The notes below the pieces were generated by a model. The model did not search any database and was not told where the DNA came from. It saw nothing but the letters and a program-made list of their open reading frames with translations. The translations under genes and the position numbers were made by a program. This document shows, one piece after another, positions 25,638 through 37,400 of a DNA stretch of 64,000 bases; position 1 is the stretch's first letter, and each line of letters starts with the position of its first letter. Source of the DNA: Calvatia gigantea (taxonomy: Eukaryota; Basidiomycota; Agaricomycetes; Agaricales; Lycoperdaceae); NCBI GenBank assembly GCA_025093985.1, contig JACAAK010000005.1:1116001-1180000 (forward strand). Reading direction: 5' to 3'.

Positions 25638-26790
25638 ATGAGCTCAAACCCAGACGAATATAGAGAACCAAATCTTGAAGTCACAGACAACGAATCAGAA
25701 GCATCAGATGAAGAAGAAACAGAGAACCCTGAAGTACCTGAAGAACCTACTGAAGGAGCACATGACAAACCCAGAGCAAATCCAGCAAAAGAAGAAGTAC
25801 TATCAGAACTTCTAAATAAACTCGACCTAGCAGAGGAAGAGTTAATCCATCAGGAGAAATCAGACAAATCAAGCTCAGATGAAACAGAATCAGAAACTGA
25901 CTCTGACATGACCAACAATGCAGTAGCACCCTGCAACAATGCCCAGTGGGAAAGGCTTAGTGCCAGATCTGGGCTTCTTCGAATGGCACCCGCACCAAAT
26001 TCGATGACTGGTGGAGAGCCATGACACTCTTCATGAAGTTTAACAAAATCATCTCAGCTGATGACCGAGCTATAGCAGTCTTAGCCAGACTGCGAGGAGA
26101 AACTGCAGGAGCATACACTAGCTATGAGGGCACCAGCCATCCTGGAATCCAAAGATTTGGTAGACTGGAAGGTTTTTTCTGAGGAATTTAGAAGGACCTT
26201 CTCAGATGATGCCTCGAAACAGTAAAGCAGAATGGCAGATCAAAAAATTCAAACAAGGAAATCGAAACACCACTGACTATCTAATTGAATTCAAAGTTTT
26301 GAAAAGCAAAGCCAAGACCGATAGCAAGTATGCCATGTTCCTACTTAGGAAAAACACCCAACAGGATATCATACACATGATCACCGGTTATCCACCTTCA
26401 GCCAGACCAGACACATATATGGAATGGAAAGAAGCCATACTCTCCTGTCGGACAAGGATACAAAGCATCCAAGTATTGAGGAGATAGGAAAACAAATACT
26501 GGCACTACCTACAGAGGAATGGGTGAACCCATAGGAGATAGGAAGTAGACACCATGTCTTCAATGACAAAGGAGAACCGAAATGTTACAACTGTGGCATT
26601 TTCAGACACATTCGCCAAAGATTGCAAAAAACCCAAGGGGTTAATATGCTACAATTGCAGCAAGAAGGGACACATAGCCAAAACTTGCACTGCACCCAAG
26701 AAGATCCAAGTTTGGGGGATAGAAGAAACCAAAAAAGAAGAGAAACAGGATTTTTCCAAGGACTCCGAGTAGACACTACCTCAAGAGTCA
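25638..26790 (+). pseudogene. Gypsy gag (capsid and nucleocapsid), frameshifted
   Basis: Encodes the structural protein of the retrotransposon particle. Start at MSSNPDEYREPNLEV, with a very acidic N-terminus. The frame breaks near 26000, and the capsid continues in another frame as FDDWWRAMTLFMKFNK and AVLARLRGETAGAYTSY, then as FSEEFRRTFSDDASK. Two cysteine motifs lie at about 26580-26690. The second, CYNCSKKGHIAKTC, is an intact C-x2-C-x4-H-x4-C zinc knuckle; the first (CYNCGIFRHIRQ) is degraded. At least two frameshifts and several stops. Confidence 0.75.
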
Positions 26791-26889
26791 AAAAACTTGT
26801 ATCTAGGATATCAGACAAATTCTACACAATTCCTCAGAAAAGAAAGTGCAAATTGAACCTTAAAGGAAAAATACAAACCACTGAAAAAG

Positions 26890-29800
26890 GAGATCACAGT
26901 CAACACCATTATAGACTCAGGATGCACTGACCAGCAGCATCAGCAAGAAACTAGTAGATGAAGAAGGACTCCCCACCTGAACACTAGAGCAACAAATTTT
27001 GGTGCTAAATGCAGATGGAACACCAAACCAAGGCAGAAGGGTAACAGAAACATGGCCACAATCAACATAGATATCCAAGGACACCAAGAACAAATCGAGG
27101 CATCTGTCATACAACTACAGGACAGGGCAGAAATCTTTCTAGGACATGACTGGCTAGTTCAAACACAACCCAGAAGTGGATTGGGAAAATGGACAAATCA
27201 AATTTACCTGATGCCTGCCAGAATGTCAATTCCCCCACCAGAATATACCTATCACAGGAAAAATACAAAGCATGGCCACTACTGAAGATCTATGGGAAGA
27301 AGAAGATGAACCAGACCCAACCAAACTGGAAGACCTGCCAGACTACGTACAACCATTCACACACTTATTCAACAAAACAACATTTGACAAACTCCCAGAA
27401 TGAACTGAATGGAACCACGAGATAATCCTAACCAAGGATGCCCCAAAAGAAATAAGCACAGAAACATACAACATGATGGTCAAGGAATAGGATGAACTAA
27501 AAGCATTTATCAAAGAAAACCTAGAATCAGGATGAATACTGGCCATCGAAATCCCCATACGCAGCTCTGACATTCTTCATTCCAAAGAAAGACAGGTCCA
27601 AGAGGCTAATTCAAGACTATAGACGATTGAACAACATAGTAATCAAAGATAAAATGCCACTACCAAGGATCAACAAAGTAATCAACAAACTCAGGAAAGC
27701 AAAATACTTCAATAAACTTGACATCATCTGGGGATACAACAACATCAGGATCAAAGAAGGAAATGAATGGAAAGCAGCCTTCCTTACCAACGAAGGACTT
27801 TTTGAACCAATGGTCATGTATTTCAGCCTAAGCAACTCACCAGGAACCTTCTCCAGAATGATGACAAGCATCTTCCAAGACCTGCTACAGAATGGAGATA
27901 TCATGAACTATATGGATGACTTCACCATCCCAGGCAACAGCAAAGAACAACTGAGGGAACGAACAGTACAGTTCCTAGAGCAAGCCACCCAGTATAACCT
28001 GTGTTTCAAGCAAACTAAATGCATCTTTGATGCAGAAGAAATTCCAATGCTAGGGGTCAAAGTGGGATATGGATGAATAGAAATAGAAGAAGAAAAAGTG
28101 AAATCAGTATGGGAATGGCCTGAGCCAAAGAATACCAAAGGAGTAGAATGATTCCTGGGCTTCGCCAACTACTATTGATGCTTCATCAAGGACTTCAGCA
28201 AAATCGCAGGACCACTGAACAAACTCAAAGGAACAATGGCATGGGAATGGACTGAGAAATATCAGACCACCTTCGACTAACTCAAGAAATGTATCACTGA
28301 GGAACCTGTCCTGATACTACCGCAAAGACAAGGTCAATTCAGAGTGGAGGTCGAATGTGTCAGATTATGCACTAGGAGGAGTGCTGTCACAACAGCAAGA
28401 AGACAAATGGCACTCCATCGCCTTCATCTTACTGAACATTATCACTGGCTGAATGGAACTACAAAATATATGACAAGGAGCTACTAGTGATTGTTCATGC
28501 CTTAAAAGAGTGGAGACATCACCTCCTTGATGCCGAAGAAAAATTCGAAATCTAGACTGATCACGAAAATCTGAAATACTATAGGGAACCACAGAAATTG
28601 AATAGGACGACAAGCATAATGGTACCTACAACTACAAGATTACAACTTTGCATTATGACATATACCTGGAAAGATGAACATGAAAGCTGACCTACTATCT
28701 CGAATCTATCAAAAGCCAGAAGAACAAGAAGATAAACTAGTCACTATGATCTGAGAAAGCTGGCTACAAACCAACAGCACAAATAGCATGATACTTCTAC
28801 AAGCAGAGTTGTTCATCCAGCCAGACCTCCTTGAGAAAATTTGAAGCTGAACCCAATGAGAAATAGCAGTGGTCCTGACCGAACTGAAAAAACAGGACTC
28901 TCAACTCATTGAACATGAAAAAGTGATCTACAGACAAAACAGCACATATGTCCTGCCCAACCCAAAACTACAAGAAGAAATCCTAACACAATACCACGAT
29001 GTTCCAGACATGGGATACCCAGGGCCAACACTAGGATGATGGAATTAATCAGCCATGACTACTGGTGGCCAACAATGTGAAAAGATGTGAAAAGATACAT
29101 CTGAGGATGCCAAGCCTGCCAGAGAAATAAGACAAGGATAGCACCGCTCAAATCGCCACTGCATCCTCTCCCAGTCCCAAATGGACCCTGGGAAGAAATT
29201 AGCATTGATATGATCAGTCCACTACCAGAGTCAGAAGGAAAAGACGCAATACTAGTCATTGTAGACTACCTTATGAAAATGATATGACTCATAGCGACCA
29301 CCACAGATGTTTTATCCAAAGATATTGCAAAGATATATTGAGATGAAATATGGAAGCTACATGGACTACTGAGGAAAGTACTCAGTGACTGAGGACCTCA
29401 GTTTGCATCAGAATTCACCAAAGAACTATTTAAAGGACTCGGCATAGAATGAAACCTATCAACTAGCATACCACCCCCAAACTGACAGACAAACAGAACA
29501 CATCAACAGAGAAGTGAAGACATACATCTGTTTATACTGCAATTACAACCAAGATAACTGGGCAGAATGGCTCCCCATTGCAGAATTCCAGTATAACAAC
29601 AAACAACATGGAGGAACACAAGTGACACTGTTCTTCCTAAACTATGGAAGGAACCCATGGAAAGGAAAAAATGGATTAACAACAAACAACCTGGTGGCCA
29701 CAGATTTCCTGAAAGGGCTTCAAACCACCCGAGATGATGCCTCATCAGCACTACATATGTACCAAGAAAAGATGAAACAGCAACACTGACCAAAGCAAGA

Positions 29801-30250
29801 CCCATGCCGAAACATACTAAATAGGTGATGCAGTGTGGCTAGAGAATACAAACATCCATACCAATCAGGCATCAAAGAAGCTAGGCCAAAAACAGTATGG
29901 ACCTTTCCTCATTAAGGAAAAGATAGGAGAAGCGGCATACTGATTAACACTACCAGATGGATGGGCCATCCATGATGTGTTTAATGAACAACTCCTGACA
30001 CCAGCACACCATGCCGAAATTCCCAAGCCAAAAAAAGACACCAGCACCCACCCCAGTGATTATCAACAATGAAGAAGAGTACAAAGTAGAAGAAATTCCA
30101 CAGACAAAGGAAACAGGAAAGGGGATATCAATTTCTAGTACACTGGAAGGAGTATAGCAATGAAGAAGATACATGGACAGTGGAGTCCAATTGGAAAATG
30201 CAAAAGACTGCCATATGGGATTATCTAAAGAGGCATCTGGAGGATACCCA
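26890..30250 (+). pseudogene. Gypsy pol (protease, RT, RNase H, integrase, chromodomain), broken
   Basis: Protease: the Asp-Ser-Gly-Cys-Thr active-site motif at about 26918, then a frameshift. RT: RRLNNIVIKDKMPLPRI through to YMDDFTIPG at about 27908, and GFANYY followed by TGA where the family has Arg. RNase H: relic from about 28360. Integrase: core readable as ISPLPESEGKDAILVIVDY, KLHGLLRKVLSD and GPQFASEFTKELFKGLGIE (29210-29450). TGA at 29285, 29339, 29390 and 29450 each replaces an Arg conserved in this family. The C-terminal chromodomain reads QFLVHWKEYSNEEDTW at about 30120-30170, which defines it as a chromovirus. Pol is non-functional. Confidence 0.85.
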
Positions 30251-30351
30251 TAAAAGAGGGGGCAGAAAACACAAAAAAGCATCAGACAAGCAACCCAGAC
30301 AAAGAAACTAAACAGACATGCCTGCCTCCCAACCCAACTGCATCATTATTG

Positions 30352-31309
30352 ACTCCCTCAGTACACCCCACCTCTACCAGAATCTTCCTCCCTGCCATTC
30401 CCAGAACCAGGCAGCAGTAGAGCACTAGCTCCCCAAGGAACTCGCTTCAACCTCACTAAAACACCATCCCCAGCACAAGGCCTCCTCGAAGCTCTACTCA
30501 AAGATGTCGACAAGACAATCAACAGCGAAATCGAGAACATCACTGCCCAGAACAAATGACTAGTAGTAAATTGACACATTACCCTCGCCACCACTTGTAT
30601 CACCTTCGCCGACATGTATGCTAGATTCACCAATGTATCCTCCTCCACCAACCAACATATCCCTGCCATCTTCTGAGCATTAGACCAATCCACCCTCACC
30701 CTTAATAAACAAAATCGTGTCCAGAGACTCCAAAGTTGGATTGACCTAGGCCTCGAGGTTTTCAACTACCTTGACATTGCCAACATATTCCTTGAGCTCA
30801 CTAACATAGCCATGAAGCTACTCAGAAGAGACAAGTCAAATGAGGACCCCGACATCAACACTCTAGTTGATAGAATTCATATTACCCTCTCCAAGTTACA
30901 TGACACAGTTAACCCCATGCCACCATCTCGCACTGACACCCCGATGGACAAGGAAACTACTATCTCCATAAAAGAAGAAGTCAATGCTCTCCACCACTTC
31001 ATAAAGACCATCACACCACTGCAGCTCATATCAGTTTTTCTCCTGCCCACAAGATTCCACACTGTGCTACCAGGACAAGAAAAGGACCGACATTACTGGA
31101 ACTCGATAGTCAAGAATTACTGGGACAGTTCCACCACCACTGACTTCCCATTCAACGGACTCCCAGTCCCTATCCAACAAGACAAATGAAGCCACTTGCC
31201 TGTCTTCTTAGTGCAATCCAATGATGGAAAGTTTCTCATCGCTGCCACCAAGAAAGCACTTGCAGCCACTGTAGTAAATGGAGACTTCAATGAGCTTCCT
31301 GAGGCATGA
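30352..31309 (+). CDS. Extra open region between pol and 3' LTR of the Gypsy element, function unknown
   Basis: After the chromodomain and before the 3' LTR there is a further coding-like stretch of about 300 codons in one frame. It starts near YTPPLPESSSLPFPEPGS and continues through ITLATTCITFADMYARF, IDLGLEVFNYLDIANIFLE, MKLLRRDKSNEDPDI and HYWNSIVKNYWDS to a TGA near 31307. It is interrupted by TGA/TAA codons (for example at about 30556-30575 and 30675, and TGA 31187). No signal peptide or transmembrane segment is evident, so it is not obviously an envelope gene. The same stretch is duplicated with few changes at 34613-35396. I do not recognise the family. It may be a captured or element-specific third gene. 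Confidence 0.55.
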
Positions 31310-31327
31310 AGCCTAATCAGGGGGTAT

Positions 31328-31634
31328 TATTGTGAACTTTTGTCTATTCATATCTGCTCCATGGTTGTCTGCATTCTACTATGCCTTGTACCTGTTTCAC
31401 CTATTCTAGTCCAGTGATCTCTGAGTCTTGACCCCCAGTAACTACCGCACCATTACCATCAGATGTTTCATGTAGTCACCTTCATCCATTCAACTGGATG
31501 TCTACCATATTTAAGCATACATACACACTCCTGTATTTGGTATGCTTAACCACTTAGTTCTCCCCCCCCCTTACTTGCCCTCAAGTCTTAGCCTAAGTTG
31601 CAACCTGAGGTTTACTCAGACTAAGGTTGTAACA
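31328..31634 (+). repeat. 3' LTR of the Gypsy element
   Basis: About 307 bp, ending GGTTGTAACA and followed by the target repeat GAGGG. It contains an uninterrupted C-run at about 31563-31572. A 5'-truncated copy of this LTR lies at 37401-37698, and a stub of about 15 bp at 35383-35397. Confidence 0.85.
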
Positions 31635-32861
31635 GAGGGTGGAAGTTTGTTTGGAATGCTCCGATGACTTGGCCTGCTGGCCGCCATTTGTTGGGTAAAG
31701 GGCCAGATCATTGAAATAGAATTCAATTTCGAGTGGCATGTGTAAAACGATGGCTGGATATAAGTATGGTGATTGCTGATCAACCACATTGAAGAGAGGT
31801 TTGGAAGTTGGATATCCCTCCAATGAACAGAACAGTATGATGGGTGAACCTGGATCCAAAGTGAGAGAGGGGAGGTGTTCTTGAGCAATGGCACAAAAAT
31901 TCCTGACCCTACATGATAAAAGGCAGTGCTGAATTCAATGCAATCTGCCTGGATTGGAGGAATATTCAGGTGTTGCCTGGGTGCCTCCTTTCGAAATACA
32001 AGTGCCCAAGGAAGTGGGGTCCTGCCATCACATACTAGCTTGATACCTTCAAGTGCTGGTTTCATCCCAACTGCGACCCATAAACTATCTAGAGTCAGAA
32101 CTGCACAGGGATTCTGAAGCAGATTAATCTCTGGAGAATGGAGTCGGATTCGAAGAGTGGATATCACTGTCACTTGCTGAATGATATAGCAAATGGTCTG
32201 GTTGAAAGAGAGCAAAACCCAGAGGTCACAGTCAATGATGACTTTGGGGAGGGAGTAAAAATGAGGAAAGAAATTGATGTCATCCTCTGTGATACCTTCC
32301 CCAAGTGTGATTTTCATGGTGCCAAAGAATGTGCTAAGGACCCCCCTCTCTTTTAACTTTGAGCAGTATGTTTCAATGGCACTGCCAGCAAGCCTGTTGC
32401 TGGCACATATCAAAGCTAACAATCCTCGGGTGTCAACATTGTGGAAAATTTGGAGCAAGAGCTCATCGGGCAGCTTGGCCTGCTATACATGGATAAATTA
32501 ATTACACTGTTATTATAAGGATCAAATGGTGCACTTTATTCATGTACTCCAATAATTGTGTTGAAATTGGCACTGTACTTGCTGAGCCATATTCACTATT
32601 CTGATGGAACCATGAGTTTGATTAAACAGAAAGTATAATTTGAACTGACCAGCTTTCTTTTCTTCCCTCTGTACCTCTCAGCATCTAGTGCTATCTTTTG
32701 CTTTTGAGCAAAGCATGAGCAAGATGTGAAGGCCTGCTTCACTATCTGTACACACTAAACACAGAATCAGTGCTTATTCCAAACAAAACTGTAAACTGTA
32801 CCTCTCTGGTAGCTCCAGTCACAAGCCAGAATAGGTCATTCAAAAATTGCAAAGAATTCAT
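31635..32861 (-). pseudogene. F-box gene, 5' half, truncated by the Gypsy LTR
   Basis: Encodes the start of an F-box protein, normally a substrate adaptor of SCF ubiquitin ligases. Candidate start ATG 32861 (MNSLQFLNDLFWLVTGATRE). A second exon reads IALDAERYRGKKRKL (about 32650-32715). After a long intron the F-box follows: KLPDELLLQIFHNVDTRGLL and ALICASNRLAGSAIETYCS (32480-32370). The frame then stays open for about 280 codons until the LTR at 31634. Removing the element joins NKLPPS to IEYLMTS in frame. A near-identical copy is at 37699-38925 and a partial one at 35398-36417. Confidence 0.7.
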
Positions 32862-33807
32862 GTTTACGAGAAAGGCTGAGGATAATAAGTTGGTGCAGTG
32901 GTCAAGTGTGTGCAAGATTTATTATGTTGAAACTCTTATATACAGTCCAAATAAATTACTTATAGTTGTAGCATTCATGCTGGTGCATCACCTCTGGGTT
33001 CACCAATTGTCCTTTCTGAAGTCAAGGAAACTGACATGCAAATTATTGTGTGCAATAGAAAGTGGCATTTCATTTTCGGTGGGGTTGGATGGCTTAATTG
33101 TTTGGCTTTTTAATGTAAGGAAAAGCTCCAAAGTAGAGTTCAATATTTTCAGCCTAGTACATTTTAATGAGACCTAGCATGCTGCCTAAGTTTTTGTTCA
33201 GAGATAACTGGGAATTAGAATGTATCTGGAAATTAGAATGCATCCAGGAACTAGAATATATCCCAGTTTGCAGCTAGATGCTATTGTTTTACTGGACAGT
33301 TGTATGTATATGCACATAATGAGCAATTCCTTTGTTGAAGGTACTAATGACAATATAGTTTTTACTGGACAGCTGTATGTATATGCACATAATGAGTATT
33401 TCCTTGTCCTAGCAAAGTACCATATCTACTATATTAGGGTCACTCGTGCTGTTTATGTCCCTTGTGCCGCCTTGGGTCAATGATTAGCTACAGTCATTAG
33501 ACAATTTTGGAACTTCACCTTTTTCTGTCTTACAAGTTCTCGCTTGATGAGAGCCTTGGTTGCCCAATCATTTTCAAAGTGCAGGAGCACTGGAAATTGT
33601 TGTGCAATCTTGTATGATTCAAATCTTCAGTCTGGTGCCTAGTGTGGGTCAAACACTGCCACACCTACCTGGTAACATATTTCAGCAATCCATAATACAC
33701 TTTGTTTGCCAAACAGGCTTTCGGAATTCAATTTCTCAGTCACAAAGGTTTGAAGGGCCTTCTTGAAGGTAATGTGAGCAAACTGTGGTGAGATTTACAA
33801 GAAGAAT

Positions 33808-34196
33808 CTAGTGGCCCACACTCACCATGATGTCCTGAAACAGCAGTTCACTCAGGCCCAAGATCTGGATAAGGGCTGAGCTTGAGGAGGGGAGAGATGA
33901 CGGTTTGGGAACTTTGAGTATAGCAGTGTTGTTTGGAAGAGTTCCCAGTGGAAAGCTGAGCCTTAAAGTAATTGGTGGTGGGGAGGTGGCATGTTCTGGT
34001 GAAAACTTGCAACAAAGGGTGATAGGAGAAAAGCGATGCTGAACATGATGGATTTGGGTAGGGGGCATTTGAGTGGCAAAGGAATGGGGTCAGAACACAG
34101 CCATATGGTATTTAAGTTAATCCTGTAATTAAGATGGTTATCATTATAAAAGCACCATACTGGTATATATAAACACAAATCATTATTGCTGTGCAA
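33808..34196 (-). other. Possible small gene or exon, unrecognised
   Basis: A minus-strand frame starting MPPTQIHHVQHRFSPITLCC at 34068 and reading to FQDIM at about 33832, where a GTGAGT donor follows. It is preserved in the second copy at 39870-40130. No domain is recognisable. It is divergent from the SAP-like frame at 34200, so it could be the first exon of another captured gene, or chance. Confidence 0.25.
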
Positions 34197-34612
34197 TTTC
34201 GACTCTGCAATCTAAGATAGCAAATACTGAGCTCATCGAGAAAGCCCTGGATGATGGAATTATTCACAAATATGCATTACGGCAGTACACTAAGGCAACT
34301 CTTGTGCAACTCTGCAACCAGTGGCACTTGACTGTCATATCAACTGGGAAAAGATCATTGAACAAGACAGTTAAAGGCGATTACATTGAGGCTCTTCAAG
34401 GGGTAAGAGCAACTTATGAAATTGGGGTACATGGGACTCAACTGTTGCAGTATGCTAAGCTTAGATTGCAAAAGTAGAAGTGCCTCAAGGAACATGGGCC
34501 GAGGTCACTCACATAACATTGCAGGACGACATGGGAATAAAATTGACATGTGGAGGTGCAAGAGTTCACAGTAAATTCAAGCAGCGAATCGAGACAGAAG
34601 TGCCAGAGAAAT

Positions 34613-36417
34613 TAGTAGTAAATTGACACATTACCTTCGCCACCACTTGTATCACCTTCGCCGACATGTATGCTAGATTCACCAATGTATCCTCCTCCAC
34701 CAACCAACATATCCCTGCCATCTTCTGAGCATTAGACCAATCCACCCTCACCCTTAATAAACAAAATCGTGTCCAGAGACTCCAAAGTCGGATTGACCTA
34801 GGCCTCAAGGTTTTCAACTACCTTGACATTGCCAACATATTCCTTGAGCTCACTAACATAGCCATGAAGCTACTCAGAAGAGACAAGTCAAATGAGGACC
34901 CCGACATCAACACTCTAGTTGATAGAATTCATATTACCCTCTCCAAGTTACATGACACAGTTAACCCCATGCCACCATCTCGCACTGACACCCCGATGGA
35001 CAAGGAAACTACTATCTCCATAAAAGAAGAAGTTAATGCTCTCCACCACTTCATAAAGACCATCACACCACTGCAGCTCATATCAGTTTTTCTCCTGCCC
35101 ACAAGATTCCACACTGTGCTACCAGGACAAGAAAAGGACCAACATTACTGGAACTCAATAGTCAAGAATTACTGGGACAGTTCCACCACCACCGACTTCC
35201 CATTCAACGGACTCCCAGTCCCTATCCAACAAGACAAATGAAGCCACTTGCCTGTCTTCTTAGTGCAATCCAATGATGGAAAGTTTCTCATCGCTGCCAC
35301 CAAGAAAGCACTTGCAGCCACTGTAGTAAATGGAGACTTCAATGAGCTTCCTGAGGCATGAAGCCTAATCAGGGGGTATTATTGTGAACTTTTGTCTGAT
35401 GCTTCGATGACTTGGCCTGTGGCGCCATTTTTGGGAAAGGGCCAGATTATTGAAAAGAATTAATTTCAGTGGCATTGTAAACGAGGCTGATAAGTGTGAT
35501 TGCTGATCAACCACATTGAAGAAGTTGGAATTGGATTCCCTCCAATGAAAGAACAGTATGATGGGTGAACCTGGATCCAAATGAAAGGGGAGGGTTCTTG
35601 AGCAATGGCACAAAAATTCCTGACCCTACATGTAAAAGGCAGTGCTAATTCAAGCAATTGCCTGGATTGGAGGAATATTTAGGTGTTGCCTGGGTGCCTC
35701 CTTTCGAAATACAAGTGCCCAAGGAAGTGGGGTCCTGCCATCGCATACTAGCTTGATACCTTCAAGTGCTGGTTTCACCCCAACTGCGACCCATAAACTA
35801 TCTAGAGTCAGAACTGCACAGGGATTCTGAAGCAGATTAATCTCTGGAGAATGGAGTCGGATTCGAAGAGTGGATATCACTGTCGCTTGCTGAATGATAT
35901 AGCAAATGGTCTGGTTGAAAGAGAGCAAAACCCAGAGGTCACAGTCAATGATGACTTTGGGGAGGGAGTAAAAATGAGGAAAGAAATTGATGTCATCCTC
36001 TGTGATACCTTCCCCAAGTGTGATTTTCATGGTGCCAAAGAATGTGCTAAGGACCCCCCTCTCTTTTAACTTTGAGCAGTATGTTTCAATGGCACTGCCA
36101 GCAAGCCTGTTGCTGGCACACATCAAAGCTAACAATCCTCGGGTGTCAACATTGTGGAAAATTTGGAGCAAGAGCTCATCGGGCAGCTTGGCCTGCTATA
36201 CATGGATAAATTAATTACACTGTTATTATAAGGATCAAATGGTGCACTTTATTCATGTACTCCAATAATTGTGTTGAAATTGGCACTGTACTCGCTGAGC
36301 CATATTCACTATTCTGATGGAACCATGAGTTTGATTAAACAGAAAGTGTAATTTGAACTGACCAGCTTTCTCTTCTTCCCTCTGTACCTCTCAGCATTTA
36401 GTGCTATCTTTCGCTTT
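34613..36417. repeat. Repeated unit, copy B (chimeric and indel-rich)
   Basis: Bases 34613-35397 copy the Gypsy 3' region 30561-31345, including the post-pol open region, and end after about 15 bp of LTR. At 35398 the sequence jumps to the F-box unit, matching copy C more closely than copy A, and continues to about 36417. Bases 35398-35660 carry many small deletions relative to copies A and C, whereas the stretches before and after are clean. Confidence 0.8.
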
Positions 36418-37400
36418 GCCAGTGAATACTCTGAACTGTTTTGCAGTTACAGGCAAGAAAACCCTGGACAAATGGTTCAAGCAATTAAGGAATAAGATAC
36501 AATTGACCATTGTATAAGATCAAATCATATTAAATTAGGTAATAAATGGACTAAATTAAAGTCAAAAGGAAACCGTTGGAGATGCACAACAGACTTTGGA
36601 AAGGGAAGAATGACGATTTAGTTAAAGGACAGACATATTCAATGAGCAGATGGAAATTAAATAAAGCAGTGGGAAGGAATTTTACTCATTGCCACTGTTG
36701 CCATGCACTACCAGAAATATAAAGCATCAATACCACATGGGAAAGGTATAGGTTCTGATTGTGGTGTATCATAAGACGACGGAGACCAAAACACAGAGGC
36801 TTGCAGTACCATCAGCTTTTTGAGGATTGGAGATTGCCAGTCATTTCCCCAATCTGATCGTTTTATCTGGATTGCATTTGTCACCATTGCCTAACTTTAT
36901 CCTCATAATTCGAGCATGGATTGTTGGGTTACCAGCAATAAGATAGGGAAATACGTACAAATATAATGGAGAGGCTTACTATACCGCTCATAAATCCCAT
37001 GCACATCGGGAAGGAGAACTTGAACTCTCAAAAAGGCATAAGCCAACTACAAACCCTTGATGTGGCACCAATGAGGGTGTTGTCGCATTACACATGTTAC
37101 GTCATCTTGCAAACTCTCTTTTCCTGACATATGTCACCAGGTGGAGGCTATATTATATTACTACCATTGTTGTTCTGGATAACTGGCAAAGTCACAAAAT
37201 TGGATTGAAATGCATTGTTATTGCACCTGCCCAATCATTTTGGTACCACCAAATCCACAAGCCGTGAGACCCAAACCAGCAGCTTCCTTGATTGGATGAC
37301 AATTGGTTGGCTTATTGTATTGGACATCAAAAATCGACTTCACCAATAAGGAATACTCGATAGGTCCATGGGATTCAACTGAGAGCTTGTTTTAGTCTAT
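36418..37400. other. Degenerate segment between repeat copies
   Basis: No gene. The part from about 37165 to 37390 is an indel-rich copy of the conserved ORF at about 42530-42790 (shared blocks TACCACCAAA and TTGGCTTATT). The rest is unassigned AT-rich sequence with no clear feature. Confidence 0.5.

Larger units (their letters stand above)
25250..31634 (+). mobile_element. Ty3/Gypsy chromovirus LTR retrotransposon, inactivated
   Basis: A 6.4 kb element with two LTRs (25250-25557 and 31328-31634), flanked by the direct repeat GAGGG at 25245-25249 and 31635-31639. Order: gag with zinc knuckle, protease, reverse transcriptase, RNase H, integrase, chromodomain, then an extra open region before the 3' LTR. 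A possible primer-binding site begins TGG at 25560, two bases after the LTR. A short G-run (CAGGGGG) precedes the 3' LTR. The coding region carries frameshifts and many stops, mostly TGA, so it cannot be autonomous. It sits inside an F-box gene. Confidence 0.9.
31328..34466. repeat. Repeated unit, copy A
   Basis: LTR + F-box 5' half + flanking sequence + start of a SAP-like open region. The unit recurs at 37401-40530 (offset 6064 bp) with only scattered differences. After 34466 copy A becomes riddled with 1-3 bp deletions relative to copy C up to about 34610, where Gypsy sequence resumes. Confidence 0.85.

Noticed and set aside
30352..31309. Envelope gene of an errantivirus-like element
   Set aside because: The position fits, but there is no signal peptide, membrane segment or processing motif.
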